From Macropodus opercularis (Eukaryota; Chordata; Actinopteri; Anabantiformes; Osphronemidae): DNA of 64,000 bases. Positions 54,301 through 64,000 of this stretch are shown here, piece after piece. Both the position numbers and the translations under genes were made by a program. The notes under the pieces are model-generated. The model saw nothing but the letters and a program-made list of their open reading frames with translations, was not told where the DNA came from and searched no databases. The stretch's first letter is position 1; each line of letters starts with the position of its first letter. Location of the stretch: the NCBI GenBank assembly GCA_030770545.1, contig JAUCMP010000026.1, forward strand, positions 3,824,501 through 3,888,500, read 5' to 3'.

Positions 54301-57300
54301 CAGACTGGAAGAAGCTACCCGTGTTCCTAGCTGTTCACTAGAGTTTTCCCTTTTGTTGCGTGACTCATATTGTCATTTTCATGCAGCAGGAGATAATGTG
54401 AAGCTCTTAAATTAAGGAAGCGAATGAAAAACCGTAAACCTTACTTGCTATAAAAGTAAAGTCACAGTTCAAAATTAGGAACTTTATAAAATGTGTTTTT
54501 TCTATTCAAATGCCAAAATGTGTGCAAATCAGGTTGCAATTATTTAATATGCAGAGATATGTTGACATTTACTTGCGTTACTATCCGTGCTTCACAGCAG
54601 CGTGCAGGAGAAAATCCAATCTAGAATATTCAGTCAACAAAGTGACCTGCACCTGGGTTTCAGCTGAAAAATTGGTCTATGGATTTAAAAAAGATGAATA
54701 CATTCAAATATCTGAACTATTGAAGGAATTCTGCTAGATTTCACTTTTTGATGAAACTGGATCCATTTTTACTAACATTACAACTATGGTGTCTGGCAGG
54801 TTTGAGAAAAAAAGCCCATTACAAAAGACATTTTATATTCTCTGAAAGTCTTTGTTGAGGCCTTCAGAAACTATGCAAGCTGACACAATTACATTTTCGC
54901 AAGGATTGTTTCCTTTACAGTAAAACAATCTCATGGCAAAGCAAATCACAATATCACAATACAGCTGTTGTACATGTGCTGGAACCCTGATCTTCTCTAG
55001 ACGTTACCTGAGCTGCTCGTGAGAATGCAAATCTCCAGTCCGAGCGTCATTACCCAGGCGCTCTCCCACAACATCAGGGTAATGAACTGTCCACAGAGTC
55101 ACGTCACCCGCCCCCATCAAGCAAAGTTCTTCCCATGTAAACGCATCTGACTATGACAATCTTCAACTGGGCACAACTCTTTAAGATTGTTTTAGGCTGA
55201 AGCCATTTAAACTGTGAGCAGCTGAACTAAAGGGTTGCAACCAGGCGTAGTATCTGTCAGTCAATCAAAAATTCTGATTTATTTTATATTTGTATATAGT
55301 TATATAGCTAATGTGAAGAAAAAAACACTGTAGTGCAACTCTACTACTCTTACTACTGGCTTTAAGGTTCAGGCAATTTCAGTTTGGAGCAGCTGATTGT
55401 TTTATACCTTCTAGATGTGTATCTCAACCCTTACAGACGAGAAGCCAAATGATCTCTGAGGAGCAGCGAGAGTGACAGCGACAGGCAGCATAGAGGGCTC
55501 ACTCTGAGCTCTGTGTCAATCACATTAAATAGCACAGGCCTGGCACAGAGGATAGCTACCTGTAACTAGTCTGCAGAGACAGGCCTCTTTTCTGAGATCT
55601 GTGAGATGATAGGTTGGGATTCACCCAACACGGTCATTGTCATCTATGCTGGGAAAACCAAGATGATAATAAAGTGGATGTAGTCAAAAGACTTTTCACA
55701 CTCTAGCCATATTTCATTTTAAGCACAAACTTCATAATCAGCTAAATAGCTGCAGCAGTTTTTTACATTAGCTTATAATATATTTGCCGTTTGTTGCTTT
55801 AAATTTTAGCAGAACAACTTAACAATTAACATTGCAAACTAAGATTCTGTCAATTAACTAATTAATTAATCAATGTAATGTGGCAGCTCTAATGCTTTCC
55901 TGGTGGTATGTCAGTTCAGTTTAACCAAAATAATTGGCTGAGGGGGGGAGGTCCCCTGAACTGAAATCTGTTGTCAAAAAATTATAATATTAAAACCTGT
56001 TATATAGAACTGTACCAATGACAAAAACCTGAATGAAAACATAAATCTAAATCAACAAAAGATGGTCAGAATGTTAAAAATGAAAAATAAAAGTTTGTCT
56101 TAAAGTTTTGTTAATGACACTTTGATTGCATGTGTGCTGCATTCAAGGGTCACGTTCAATCTCACTCACCTTGTTCAGCTCCTCTATCCTCCTGATCAGC
56201 AGTGGGTTACTGGACGAGTTCTCAAAATAAACATAATCTGCAAAGAAACAGTGAGAAGCAGAAGGTGAAACAAGGAAAGTGGGACTTGAAAGAAAGAAAA
56301 GGAAAAAAGTGTCAGTGAGCATTTCAATGTCATCTAAACATTGAGGGTGATTTCCAGTAAGGCCACACCATGACAGCTTAATTAGCTGATAGGAAAGTGC
56401 AACACAGATGTCCATAAAATGCTCATTAAACTCGATGACGCTAATTTCATACACAGAAAATCCGCAATCCACCAAACTGGCTCCTCCAACCTTCCATTCA
56501 GCCTGCACTTCCTCAGCCCTCATGCTTTCTTTGTCTTCTTTCTCCGTTCACAGCCTCCACCATGTGTTGCTGTTTGCATGCATGATGTGTTGTTGTTTGT
56601 GTGGGTGAGCGTTTGAGGCTGCACAAGCTTTACCACGCATGTGTGACTTTACTATGCATTCAAGTGTGTGCGTGTGGTTCCTGGCACCGCTTCAGGCCCA
56701 TTGGAGGCTTAGCTCTCACCAGGACGTCCCCATAGGCCCCTCTCTTGGTAGGGTGCCTGGTCTTAGCCCTGTATGTGTCTTGGCTGAGTGCTGTCAGATT
56801 ATACCCCACACTTGGTAGGCTGCCTGGAGCTGGAGCTATCCTCCCTTCACCCTGAACCTTCCCAACCCCCCACGTCCCCCCAGGCCCCCATCTTCTTGAC
56901 GAGTAGGCCAGAGATCGCATAAAATTCCACCAGAAAAGCTGCAGTAAACACCAACTCCTGCTTTTATTTCCAGCACATCCAGTGTCCTGACCAGTTTAGG
57001 CATACACCCAACTCCCTGTCATCCAAACCTAACCTGCAAAAATATCCACCTACACAAACTGGATCACTGCTAAAACATCTCTCTGTCAGGTATTTTGAAC
57101 CTCTTTGCAGTTGTTTCCCTTGTTCATTTGTTACAGATTCACTCAACGGCCTAAGAACAAGTATACAAAAAGTATTCAGTTATGGCTTCATTGGTTATTA
57201 AAGATATTTTGTTTTCTAATTTTGAATTTAAGACAGACTGAGAATGACATCAGTCCCAAGACTGGTTGTAACTAGTCACCAGTTTTATGATCACATAATC

Positions 57301-60300
57301 AGGTTGGTTTAATTGATTGTATTACTGTGAAATCTTTGTCCTGGAGTATGATACCATCCTCAAACACACTGCTTTTCCCAAACAAAAGTCCAAAGGCCAT
57401 AAATATGGTTGCCAAAGAAATATCAAACCCATCCACACCAACTACTGCAGCTGTAATTGTTCCCTGTTCAGAAATCTGAACTATAAATAGTAAACATTAC
57501 ACATTCTGACATCAACATTATGTTCATCAGTCAAACTTGGACACATCCAGACAGAACAGGCACACACACAAACTAATCTCTCTCAGGCGCTGATGTGACC
57601 TTCAGCAAATCAAAATGTGAAGCAAACAAAGGTTTACTGATGAATCAGGAACACAGCTTTGACTTCTCTAGACAATATTTTGATAAACCACTTTTCTCTA
57701 CCCTGAACATTTTTTTTGTTTTAAATCAACCCTGAACAGAACTGGTTCAACTTCCCCATCTACTGGTTTATTCTCCCTCTCTACTGGTTACTATGTATGA
57801 TTTCACTGCCAAAAACATCATTGTCATATTTATATAAAACTGATTTATAAATAAGTTAGGATACAAATAAGCTGCAAAAACACGATTAGTGAATAAGAAA
57901 TGAATGCACTTACTAAAATATTTGTTAAAGCTGAACTTGCCTTTAACAACCTATTAGCTTTTCAGCTTCTGTTATAAGCCTTGATCATTCCTAAATATGT
58001 GGCATGCATTGAACTAGTGGCTGGATCATTTGTGTCAAGGTGTAGAAATGTACCACTTCCTCTCTGAGGGTTAACCAAAGCAGCAGCAACAGTTCAGAAA
58101 GCAAGCAGAGTGTAATTTCTGTGACACCTTTTTATAGCAATCACAGACACGTATTCATGCTCAACATCGCTACAAGGCAGGGAGAGATCACCACATCACG
58201 CTTGTCCATTCTTCACCCTACAACAGCTTGTTACTAGACTTCACTGCCACTGTGACATCTTCGTCCTGCTGCTGAATATTAAATAGGCCAAGCTGAAATT
58301 GAGCGGTGCCACGGCTAAAGATGAAGACAAGCTATCTGGCTTGCTCATTTGCTTACACGCAGAGAAGCCTGCAGTCTGGAGGTCAGAGGTCAGAGAATTG
58401 CCTAGTGACTATTTGCAGCCACCAGTTTGACTGTGAAAGTGTGCAGCAGGGAAGTAAGTCAGAGTCTTTCATTTTATCGCGTTGATTTGAGTATGTTCAT
58501 GGACAAAATCTTATGACAGAAAAATTATTTGCAACTTTGACCTATTTTAGGACAAGACCAATAATCAAAGTAATTATAATACAGGACAGCCATAAAATGT
58601 ACAGTACGGTTAAAGGATGCAAGTAACAGTAATCTAAAACAAAATAATTTTTTGTCTTTCATCTAAGTTATCGTCAAAGGTTTTTGAGACCAGCAAAAAA
58701 ATTCCAATGAATGTTTGCATTGAAAGACATCATGTGTTTAAAGATATGATTATGATGATGATGATAAACTATCCAAATCTTCTACGAACACATAACTAAG
58801 AAAAGAAGAAGTGGCAAGTTTAGATTAGATAAAATGAAACTAGCTACAACTTTAGGTCAACATTAGTGTGAGTGTACTGAACTGGGATGTTGTTTTTAAG
58901 GACGCCTGCTAAAAGAGGAGGAAAACACTCCCTGGAGATATAAAGGTAAATAAAAAGTTTTGTTCAAAAAGTAGTTTCATGCTCTAATACAGGGTCAGCT
59001 CTCATGACAAACCACAAAGAGAAATTTGGATGTTTAACTGTGGTCTTCAACGTTCGCCAGCTCCAAGGGGAACCATTAATCGTAAGCCAAACTGCGTCAT
59101 GACCATTTTAAACTCAAGCAGAAACACATGTCGAACATTCGGTTTTGGTGTGGGTTTGGGTGTGATTCGTCGCCAAACATTAAGACATTTTTGGTTAATG
59201 ATGGCACAAGTTTTTCAGGATGTTTTCAGTCACCATGAAGGTGTAACTTCCTTTTTCTTGGCTGGGGGACTCAAGCTACCATGGATGGAATCAACTTTTA
59301 AGCTCAACCCGTGTCCCCTGTAGCAAGAAAAATGTGAAGAACACATTCAAGAGTGGGGTGTTTGATTGTTGGAGTTTCCACCATGTGCGGAGATGAAGTC
59401 TGGCAGAGAGTGAGCTGGAGAGAAGCTCAAAATGAGGGCAACAGAGAGAACGAGAGACGGCCTGTAGGCACTGAGCAGCGTCACTCAGTCTCTCTTTCTC
59501 CCATCAGCCGCCTCAACGCACATACAGCCCTCCTCCCAGACTCTCAAACCCCCCTGCTCATAGCGGCAGCCAATCAGCAGACTCCCGCGCCTGTGATGTC
59601 ACAGTGCAGTCAAATTTTGTGCAAGCCAATTGTGGAGGTTACTGAGCCCCAAAAGACGATTAAAACCAAGGCAGACACAGGCGAAGGCAGGCAGACAGAC
59701 AGACGGAGATGAAGCGATGAGGGGAAAACAAGAGATAACTGATGAGTCTGAGTGACATGTTGAGAGACAGAAAAGTCCACAGCCTAACAGAGACGTGGTG
59801 GGCGAATGAGTCCGTAGGAGTGAATAGTAAAGATCTCAAATAAAAGAAAAAAATACAGTATATCAAAAACATTAACATGAAAAATTAATGGGAAATTACA
59901 GCAAAGATAAACAGTCACTGGCACGCGGAGCTGCTACAAAGAATCGATCGAATGTGCTGGTTAAAGCTTCACAACTGTGATATTTGCTGCTTATTTTTAA
60001 AAAAGTTTTGGGGGGTTATTGGTCAAATTAAAAAATACAGTTCAGAGTTTTTCCTCTATTAAAGTGACGCCACCTCTGATAAAAGGCTTTTTGGAGGCGC
60101 ACCACAAGATTTTGCAAAGCAGTGCATTCGTGTTATTTCATGCTAGTTATATGTCAACCTATGAAACAACTGAAACAGTAAAACAGTTCTTTAGCCCTTT
60201 TGCTTTTCTGTTTCAGAAGTGAATGCTTTGAGGCTTGTCTTTATTTCATACTGTGAGGTCCATCATCACTCCAGGTAACCGAGTTCACTGCATAAAATGA

Positions 60301-63300
60301 ATTCTTGATTCTTATACACTGAAAAACTTTTAAATTGATTAGAGAGTATTTAGTCCACGAGAGCCCAGTGCATCTGCATGTGCTGCCATGGCAACCAAAT
60401 TTTAATTCAATTTTAAGTACTTGACTATTTCTAACCAATGGACATGATCATTTGGGATTCATAAACTCCACACGTAGCTGTAGTAAGCACAGAGGTGGCG
60501 TCTTTCAACAGTACACTCCATGTGAGGGGAATAAAAAGGGCTGGGCTACAGCTCGGACGGGAGACTGAGAGGCAGGAAATGGAGAACGTGAACATCCGCC
60601 CACACTCGTCCATGCGCAGATACCTCCTCCACAGCCCACACCCCATCCAGTGCTTACTAACACACACACCGAGTGTCATTGTGAGCCACAAACGAGAGAC
60701 TTTGCTTCAGACTATCATACTACGGTTGGAGGTTTCTATGGTAATGCCAGGTAATCTAATCCTCTGAATAAAGCTCACTTTTATTTTTTACATTTTAATA
60801 TCTTTTGACTACACACACAGACATCTGTGCAAACCAAAGCAATCATTATTTTGTCAGGGTAAAAAGTGATATTATTGTAAAGCCTCATTGAACAGTTAAT
60901 CCTCTCTTCTGACCAGATATGTTGTTATAAATGATTTCATAAATACAAGCTGTTTTGTTTAGTGACAGAGATGACTGCAGTTTGTCATTAATCAGCAGCT
61001 ACTACTTCAGATCAGTATAGACAACAAGATCCTTCATTCCAAATAACTGTGCTGGTATGAAAATGCTAAGCCTATTTTTTGTGAATCAGTTCAAAGTCTT
61101 CAGAAATATGACCATTGGGACACTGTTGATTTGATCTCCGAGCTGTCGTGCGTCTGTTCAACTGACCATCCTGCAGCAAAACAAGCCTGAGATCTTCACT
61201 CGGCTTATCAGACCTGCGAGAGCAATAACTGCCAGCGTGGGAAATTAGCACCAGTCAGCAGCCAAACAAAGTGTGGGCGCTGTCAAAGTTTGTAAGATAG
61301 TCAGTTTGTAGATTAGTAAACACTACAACACCTTTAAGTAGATTCTAAATCATAACTGGCAGCACAGAGAAAACCCTCATCAGTCACCAGCCAGAATGTG
61401 GACACTAACACCAAAGTTTATCACTTTTTGAGTCAGTAAATACTGCAACACATTTATCACTTTCTGTGCAAGAATATTCACACTTTTAAAGGGTAAGTTC
61501 TCAAATGTATTTTCAAATCAGTCTTAAAGCGATAGTTGTATCGTTATAGAGAAGTTTTACTTCTTATAATCCCTTTTTGTGTTCATGCTGGCTATGGAGA
61601 AATCCTTTATGAGGTGTAATCACTGCATTTCTATATGCAAAAATATCATAATTCACCAGGTTTAAGTAGACTTAGACAAGTCAAGTAGGTAAAACAAACA
61701 CAGAAACAGCTGCTGGACTTCCTGTCCTGAAAAGTTTGTAAGGTTGGACGCTGCTCTCATTGTTTTAACTAAGGCTCTCAGAAAGGAGCTGGCTAGCAGC
61801 ACATTACACATGCAAAATCAGGGTTATCGGGCAAAAAAGGCTTAACTGGCTAAACACAGCTTCCTCCCAAAATCACATTCAAGCAAACACACCTCTCTGC
61901 TGAATTACTACACAGTAAAAAACACTGTATTTATACTATATACCTACTGGACTGATTTCAGTCTGGATCCTTGCTGAAACTTTAAGACTTATTCATTTCA
62001 AAATTTATAATAATTAACACTTAGGAATATATTCTACACATAACAATAGATGTAGATTTTGTCCGTGCATCACTTACAGCAAGTGGAACAGGACAGAAAA
62101 CATAGTCTGTGACATGGTCGTATTGGTACCAAACGACTGCTTCAAAACTGTAAAATCTGTCTTTTAAGGGATTCACATTTTCTTGATAACCGCAAATGTT
62201 ATCATATCTATTCTTTCCTTCATTCCATTAAGCCAAGAAAACCTATGGTGTGGCCTCTACACACACCAAGCAGGAGCCGCCATCACTTTCCTGTGTATGA
62301 GGGAAAGCACAAGGAAGAAGCTCTGCGGGCACAGAAGAATGGCTTGAGGAACAGTAAAAACAAAGACATCAAGGCCTACGGAGCCAGCTTTTGTCCACGC
62401 TTCATTTACAAGGGAAGTCATTGCTTTTCCAAGATGATCCTCCATTGTCTTGCAAAGTAGCGGCCATCTTTCCAAGGGTTCCGCTTTGTTCTGATGTCGG
62501 CTTGAGTTGGACTCAGGAGGAGCTTCAGTCAATTAGGAGGCTTATTTTTGGCCTAAACAGTGCTTGTTTTTGATTCAGTTGTTACCCTAACTGTGGAAAC
62601 ACAATTTAATAATATACTTATTCAGTATTATGATTTATATGCTTTGTGATTTCTGATTAGTTTAGGTTTTTACACAATTAAGCTTTTGTATAATGTTTAC
62701 ATTTTCCACATGCAATGGGAAATCATGCACACAAAGAACAACCTTATGGTAATGCGAGTTGTTTTGTATATTTTGATTAATTACATTTAATTTGAGCGGC
62801 AGAGCACTAAAGTATCGAAGCCAAAACACACCATCGCTCAGCTACGAGGCCAGGAAATGGCATAATCACACATTTGTACTGTTTTTTGAGCAATGAGCTG
62901 AGAGACATGGCGAAGCGTTTATTTTCTGCCCGGCAGGTAGGCCTCGTTTCATTTGACTACAACGAGCTACTTCTGGTCCAGTTGTTGAGAAGGCGTGTTA
63001 CAGCATCCCCACTGTATCTCACAGAACACCTGTCAGTCACTGCATGTACATATAGCTTTAAATATAATAAAATACACAACTCGACAGCTCGTCATGAGGA
63101 GACGAAAAACACCACAGTTATAGGCACAGACGTGAAAGACTAATAGTTACACCTGCGACCAGAGCAGACTTTATCTGGCATTTCTGACACTCACATATTT
63201 GCAATAACATAATAATATAATTTGGATTTCTACAGTAGTTGCATTGTGTCTTCTGTGTTCTCACATCCAGTAAAACAACCACTACCTTATTAAAGTACAT

Positions 63301-63968
63301 TACAGCTACAGACAGCGATTCCACAGCATCTACAGGGTGTAAATCAGACCAACAGGGGACGAAATCAGTGGGAGATAAATACACAAACATCTTAATTAGG
63401 AATTAACAGGAGCTGTGTGTACAAAATAGCTCTGACTATTTCAACCCTTCATTTTGTTTTTCTCCATCCTAACTCAGCCTCCAACTTTTTAAGCCAGGCT
63501 GTGTTTCTTGTAAAAGCATCTCCTCTAAAGTCTAAACGGATTTCTGGGCTCACGAATGACGCTGTGCGTTATTCTCAAATGCCAAGTTGAATAAAAGTCC
63601 AAACTTTTAAGACGTGCTCGCCGCGTTATTTGGCTTAAATCTCATCAATGTGTGGGGGGAAACAAGCGCGTTACTTCAAGAGCATCGTTTAATGGAAGGA
63701 GTTGTTGCGGCAGACGCTAAGTTCTAGGAGCGTTGAACTGAGTAAACGAGCCGCTGCTCTTCATCCCCATCCTCCTCTTCACGGGCACCATCATCATCTG
63801 TGAAGCACACGGCTCTTCAGCTTCAGGGAAACAGAAGCAGGGAAGCAAAAGACGGACCGCGGTCTCTGCACACACACAAGACTCGCCATAAAGAAGAAAT
63901 GACGCGAGGGTCCCGCAATGTTGCCCCCGCGCCGCCTTACCTCCAACCCGGTACATGTTCGCGGCCAT
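36281..63968 (-). CDS. mta1: MTA1, NuRD complex subunit (17 coding exons, 618 aa)
   Basis: This gene encodes a nuclear co-repressor that recruits HDAC1/2 and RBBP4/7 to chromatin in the NuRD complex (family knowledge). The exons join in frame from ATG at 63968 to TGA at 36281-36283, 1857 nt in all. By position the domains are: BAH about residues 4-147, ELM2 about 148-258, SANT about 266-318, then a GATA-type zinc finger with Cys383, Cys386, Cys404 and Cys407 (C-x2-C-x17-C-x2-C). A first RBBP4-binding region (exon 14) and the KRSYEQHNG block (exon 16) follow. MTA1 is favoured over MTA3 by [14 protein letters not shown] in exon 4 and [15 protein letters not shown] in exon 13. It is shorter than human MTA1 (about 715 aa) because the last exon is different and short, and because the short insert between ADKHA and EEEMEN is missing. 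All introns are GT-AG. The MTA1 call is firm; the terminal exon choice is less so. Confidence 0.95.
36391..37462 (-). other. MTA1 intron 16
   Basis: Checked for the mammalian MTA1 distal C-terminal coding sequence; none was recognised. It includes a CTC-rich run at 36,910-37,080. Confidence 0.7.
37463..37618 (-). CDS. mta1: MTA1 coding exon 16 (KRSYEQHNG block)
   Basis: It encodes [20 protein letters not shown], a Ser/Pro stretch, and [20 protein letters not shown] (residues 531-582). The last block is conserved between MTA paralogs and contains a basic motif in a region linked to nuclear localisation. The donor GTGAGT is at phase 1, the same phase as in human. Confidence 0.94.
37818..37907 (-). 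CDS. mta1: MTA1 coding exon 15
   Basis: It encodes [20 protein letters not shown] and then PLESVVRYL (residues 502-530). The human counterpart is less conserved except for RKPLE-V-RYL. The acceptor is CTTTCTGCAG and the donor GTAAGA. Confidence 0.93.
   Translation of the reverse strand: MPCGCRIGRKSRCHLNLWNVNLWSLWFGI
37994..38183 (-). CDS. mta1: MTA1 coding exon 14 (first RBBP4-binding region)
   Basis: It encodes [20 protein letters not shown] through NTAAIKAE (residues 438-500). It corresponds to the first RBBP4/7-binding helix region of MTA1, with conserved [18 protein letters not shown]. The donor GTACGG is weak, but the one base left joins exon 15 to give Cys501, as in the family's AIKAEC. 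Confidence 0.94.
38751..38899 (-). CDS. mta1: MTA1 coding exon 13 (zinc-finger second half)
   Basis: It encodes [20 protein letters not shown] through GPNRSM (residues 388-437). Cys404 and Cys407 are the second zinc-ligand pair. [15 protein letters not shown] is MTA1-specific. The donor after ATG is GTACAC, a weak but usable site. Confidence 0.95.
38900..40128 (-). other. MTA1 intron 12
   Basis: AT-rich with no additional exon or repeat of note. Shorter introns 13 (38,184-38,750), 9 (40,912-41,742) and 8 (41,932-42,377) are likewise plain. Confidence 0.7.
40129..40265 (-). CDS. mta1: MTA1 coding exon 12 (zinc-finger first half)
   Basis: It encodes [19 protein letters not shown], a Gly/Ala/Pro-rich linker, and RACESCY (residues 342-387). 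Cys383 and Cys386 form the first zinc-ligand pair of the GATA-type finger. The Gly/Pro linker is longer than the human one. Confidence 0.95.
40537..40595 (-). CDS. mta1: MTA1 coding exon 11
   Basis: It encodes [19 protein letters not shown] and the first two bases of Tyr342. This is a basic helical linker after SANT, conserved in all MTA paralogs. The acceptor is TTCTGGTTCAG and the donor GTGAGT. Confidence 0.96.
40837..40911 (-). CDS. mta1: MTA1 coding exon 10 (SANT)
   Basis: It encodes [20 protein letters not shown] and then RYVQQ (residues 298-322), the third helix region of the SANT domain. Together with ELM2 this segment contacts class I HDACs in the family. Confidence 0.97.
41743..41931 (-). 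CDS. mta1: MTA1 coding exon 9 (ELM2 end, SANT start)
   Basis: It encodes [20 protein letters not shown] to DIQQDF (residues 235-297). The first half completes ELM2. [20 protein letters not shown] begins the SANT domain. The [12 protein letters not shown] stretch is more variable than the rest of the exon. Confidence 0.96.
42378..42477 (-). CDS. mta1: MTA1 coding exon 8 (ELM2)
   Basis: It encodes [20 protein letters not shown] and then [13 protein letters not shown] (residues 202-234), apparently invariant in vertebrate MTA proteins. The acceptor ends in CAAAG, weaker than CAG. An alternative AG seven bases downstream (TCAGTAG) would break the frame. Confidence 0.96.
42696..42798 (-). CDS. 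mta1: MTA1 coding exon 7 (ELM2)
   Basis: It encodes [20 protein letters not shown] and then [13 protein letters not shown] (residues 167-201). It lies in the ELM2 domain and keeps the family signature [13 protein letters not shown]. The donor is GTAAGT. Confidence 0.96.
42799..44236 (-). other. MTA1 intron 6
   Basis: No additional exon was seen. Open frames at 43,300-43,800 show no family resemblance. Confidence 0.7.
44237..44354 (-). CDS. mta1: MTA1 coding exon 6 (BAH end, ELM2 start)
   Basis: It encodes [20 protein letters not shown] and then [19 protein letters not shown] (residues 128-167). This spans the end of the BAH domain and the GEIRVG-YQADI motif that opens the ELM2 domain, which binds HDAC1/2. 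Confidence 0.96.
44682..44745 (-). CDS. mta1: MTA1 coding exon 5 (BAH domain)
   Basis: It encodes [20 protein letters not shown] and a final Glu (residues 106-127). The acceptor is TTTTTGCTCCAG and the donor GTACTG. The family pattern [15 protein letters not shown] is preserved. Confidence 0.96.
44746..45529 (-). other. MTA1 intron 4
   Basis: Plain AT-rich intron. AAGATGGCGAA at 44,989-44,999 resembles a YY1 site but is isolated. Confidence 0.7.
45530..45656 (-). CDS. mta1: MTA1 coding exon 4 (BAH domain)
   Basis: It encodes [18 protein letters not shown] and then [20 protein letters not shown] to THIR (residues 64-106). EEMEN-EM-DLPEK is the MTA1 version of this segment; MTA3 has a different acidic sequence here. 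It joins exon 3 directly, so the 17-18 residue insert of the human long isoform (beginning TLSVCYKAG) is not used. Confidence 0.96.
45657..53957 (-). other. MTA1 intron 3 (8.3 kb)
   Basis: It holds the purine-rich tract at 46,911-47,180 and a 24-bp direct repeat at 49,740 and 50,176. The mammalian alternative exon between ADKHA and EEEMEN would lie here; I did not recognise it. Confidence 0.7.
46911..47180 (+). repeat. Purine-rich (GGA/GAGA) low-complexity tract in MTA1 intron 3
   Basis: The plus strand is almost entirely A and G for about 270 bases, with interspersed GGAGG, GAGAGA and AAAG. On the transcribed strand it is a long pyrimidine tract. Long open frames rich in Leu/Ser/Phe across it are compositional. 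Confidence 0.85.
53958..54051 (-). CDS. mta1: MTA1 coding exon 3 (BAH domain)
   Basis: It encodes [20 protein letters not shown] and on to ADKHA (residues 33-64), a highly conserved BAH stretch. The acceptor is CGTTTGCAG and the donor GTGAGT. The exon leaves one base, which combines with exon 4 to make Arg64. Confidence 0.97.
54052..56169 (-). other. MTA1 intron 2
   Basis: AT-rich with no exon or repeat recognised. Confidence 0.7.
56170..56237 (-). CDS. mta1: MTA1 coding exon 2 (BAH domain)
   Basis: It encodes [20 protein letters not shown] followed by LNK (residues 10-32), the start of the BAH domain. The acceptor is TTTCTTTGCAG and the donor GTGAGT. Leu replaces the Tyr found in the human SNPYLIRR segment. 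Phase runs 1 to 0. Confidence 0.97.
56238..63940 (-). other. MTA1 intron 1 (7.7 kb)
   Basis: It contains a GC-rich patch at 56,680-56,925, the CCAAT/CRE-like cluster at 59,470-59,650, and two diverged copies of a roughly 90-bp segment at 61,249-61,458. Confidence 0.7.
59470..59650. promoter_or_regulatory. CCAAT/CRE-like cluster in MTA1 intron 1
   Basis: A relatively GC-rich block holds AGCCAATCAGCAG (CCAAT box) and TGATGTCACAG (CRE/AP-1 half site) within about 40 bases. It could be an intronic enhancer or alternative promoter; only motif evidence supports it. Confidence 0.3.
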
Positions 63969-64000
63969 GACTGCCCCCGGCCCCTGGCTTCCTCTCCAGG
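63530..64000 (-). promoter_or_regulatory. mta1: MTA1 CpG-rich promoter and first exon region
   Basis: CpG density rises sharply towards the right edge, with several CCGCG/GCGCC runs at 63900-63990 around the start codon. This fits a CpG-island promoter of a broadly expressed gene. The island continues beyond the window, so its upstream limit and the start site cannot be placed. Confidence 0.6.
63941..63968 (-). CDS. mta1: MTA1 coding exon 1 (start codon)
   Basis: The exon encodes MAANMYRVG plus one base, identical to the N-terminus known for vertebrate MTA proteins. The ATG at 63968 has G at -3 and G at +4, a strong start context. The donor GTAAGG follows directly at phase 1. An open reading frame continues into the intron, but those residues are unlike the family. 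Confidence 0.96.

Overview
The window reads as teleost fish nuclear DNA, most likely a spiny-rayed (percomorph) species. It is AT-rich, with long non-coding stretches, GT-AG introns, CpG-rich promoter patches and fish-style microsatellites. It contains two protein-coding genes that can be supported, both on the minus strand. No bacterial operon, CRISPR array, rRNA, tRNA or intact mobile element was seen.

Right half (about 35,265-63,968, minus strand): a complete MTA1-type gene (metastasis-associated protein, a NuRD co-repressor subunit). I could join 17 coding exons, each with GT-AG boundaries and consistent phase, into a 618-residue protein. It carries a BAH domain, an ELM2 domain, a SANT domain and a GATA-type zinc finger. 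MTA1 rather than MTA3 is indicated by the exon 4 and exon 13 residues. The start codon lies in a CpG-rich promoter patch at the right edge. The oddity is the 3' end. After the conserved KRSYEQHNG block the gene splices to a 35-codon terminal exon that does not resemble the mammalian MTA1 C-terminus. The usual distal RBBP4-binding and proline-rich tail is therefore absent from this model.

Middle (27,160-33,720, minus strand): TMEM229B, a four-pass membrane protein with a single coding exon at 27,475-28,071 and a splice acceptor in its 5' UTR. The strong CpG island at 33,065-33,720 is the best candidate for its promoter and first exon. Immediately beyond it lies a regular 30-unit, 9-bp minisatellite (33,830-34,099), and then the 3' UTR of MTA1. 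The two genes are therefore head-to-tail on one strand, with the island and minisatellite in the gap.

Left part (1-27,150): no coding exon could be supported. It holds microsatellites, decayed transposon relics, and a CpG-rich patch with a YY1-type motif near 25,080-25,710. That patch may be a promoter whose gene lies mainly outside the window or is non-coding. The stretch may be intergenic DNA or a long intron of such a gene. MTA1 introns 1 and 3 (about 7.7 and 8.3 kb) hold the remaining repeat and regulatory candidates.
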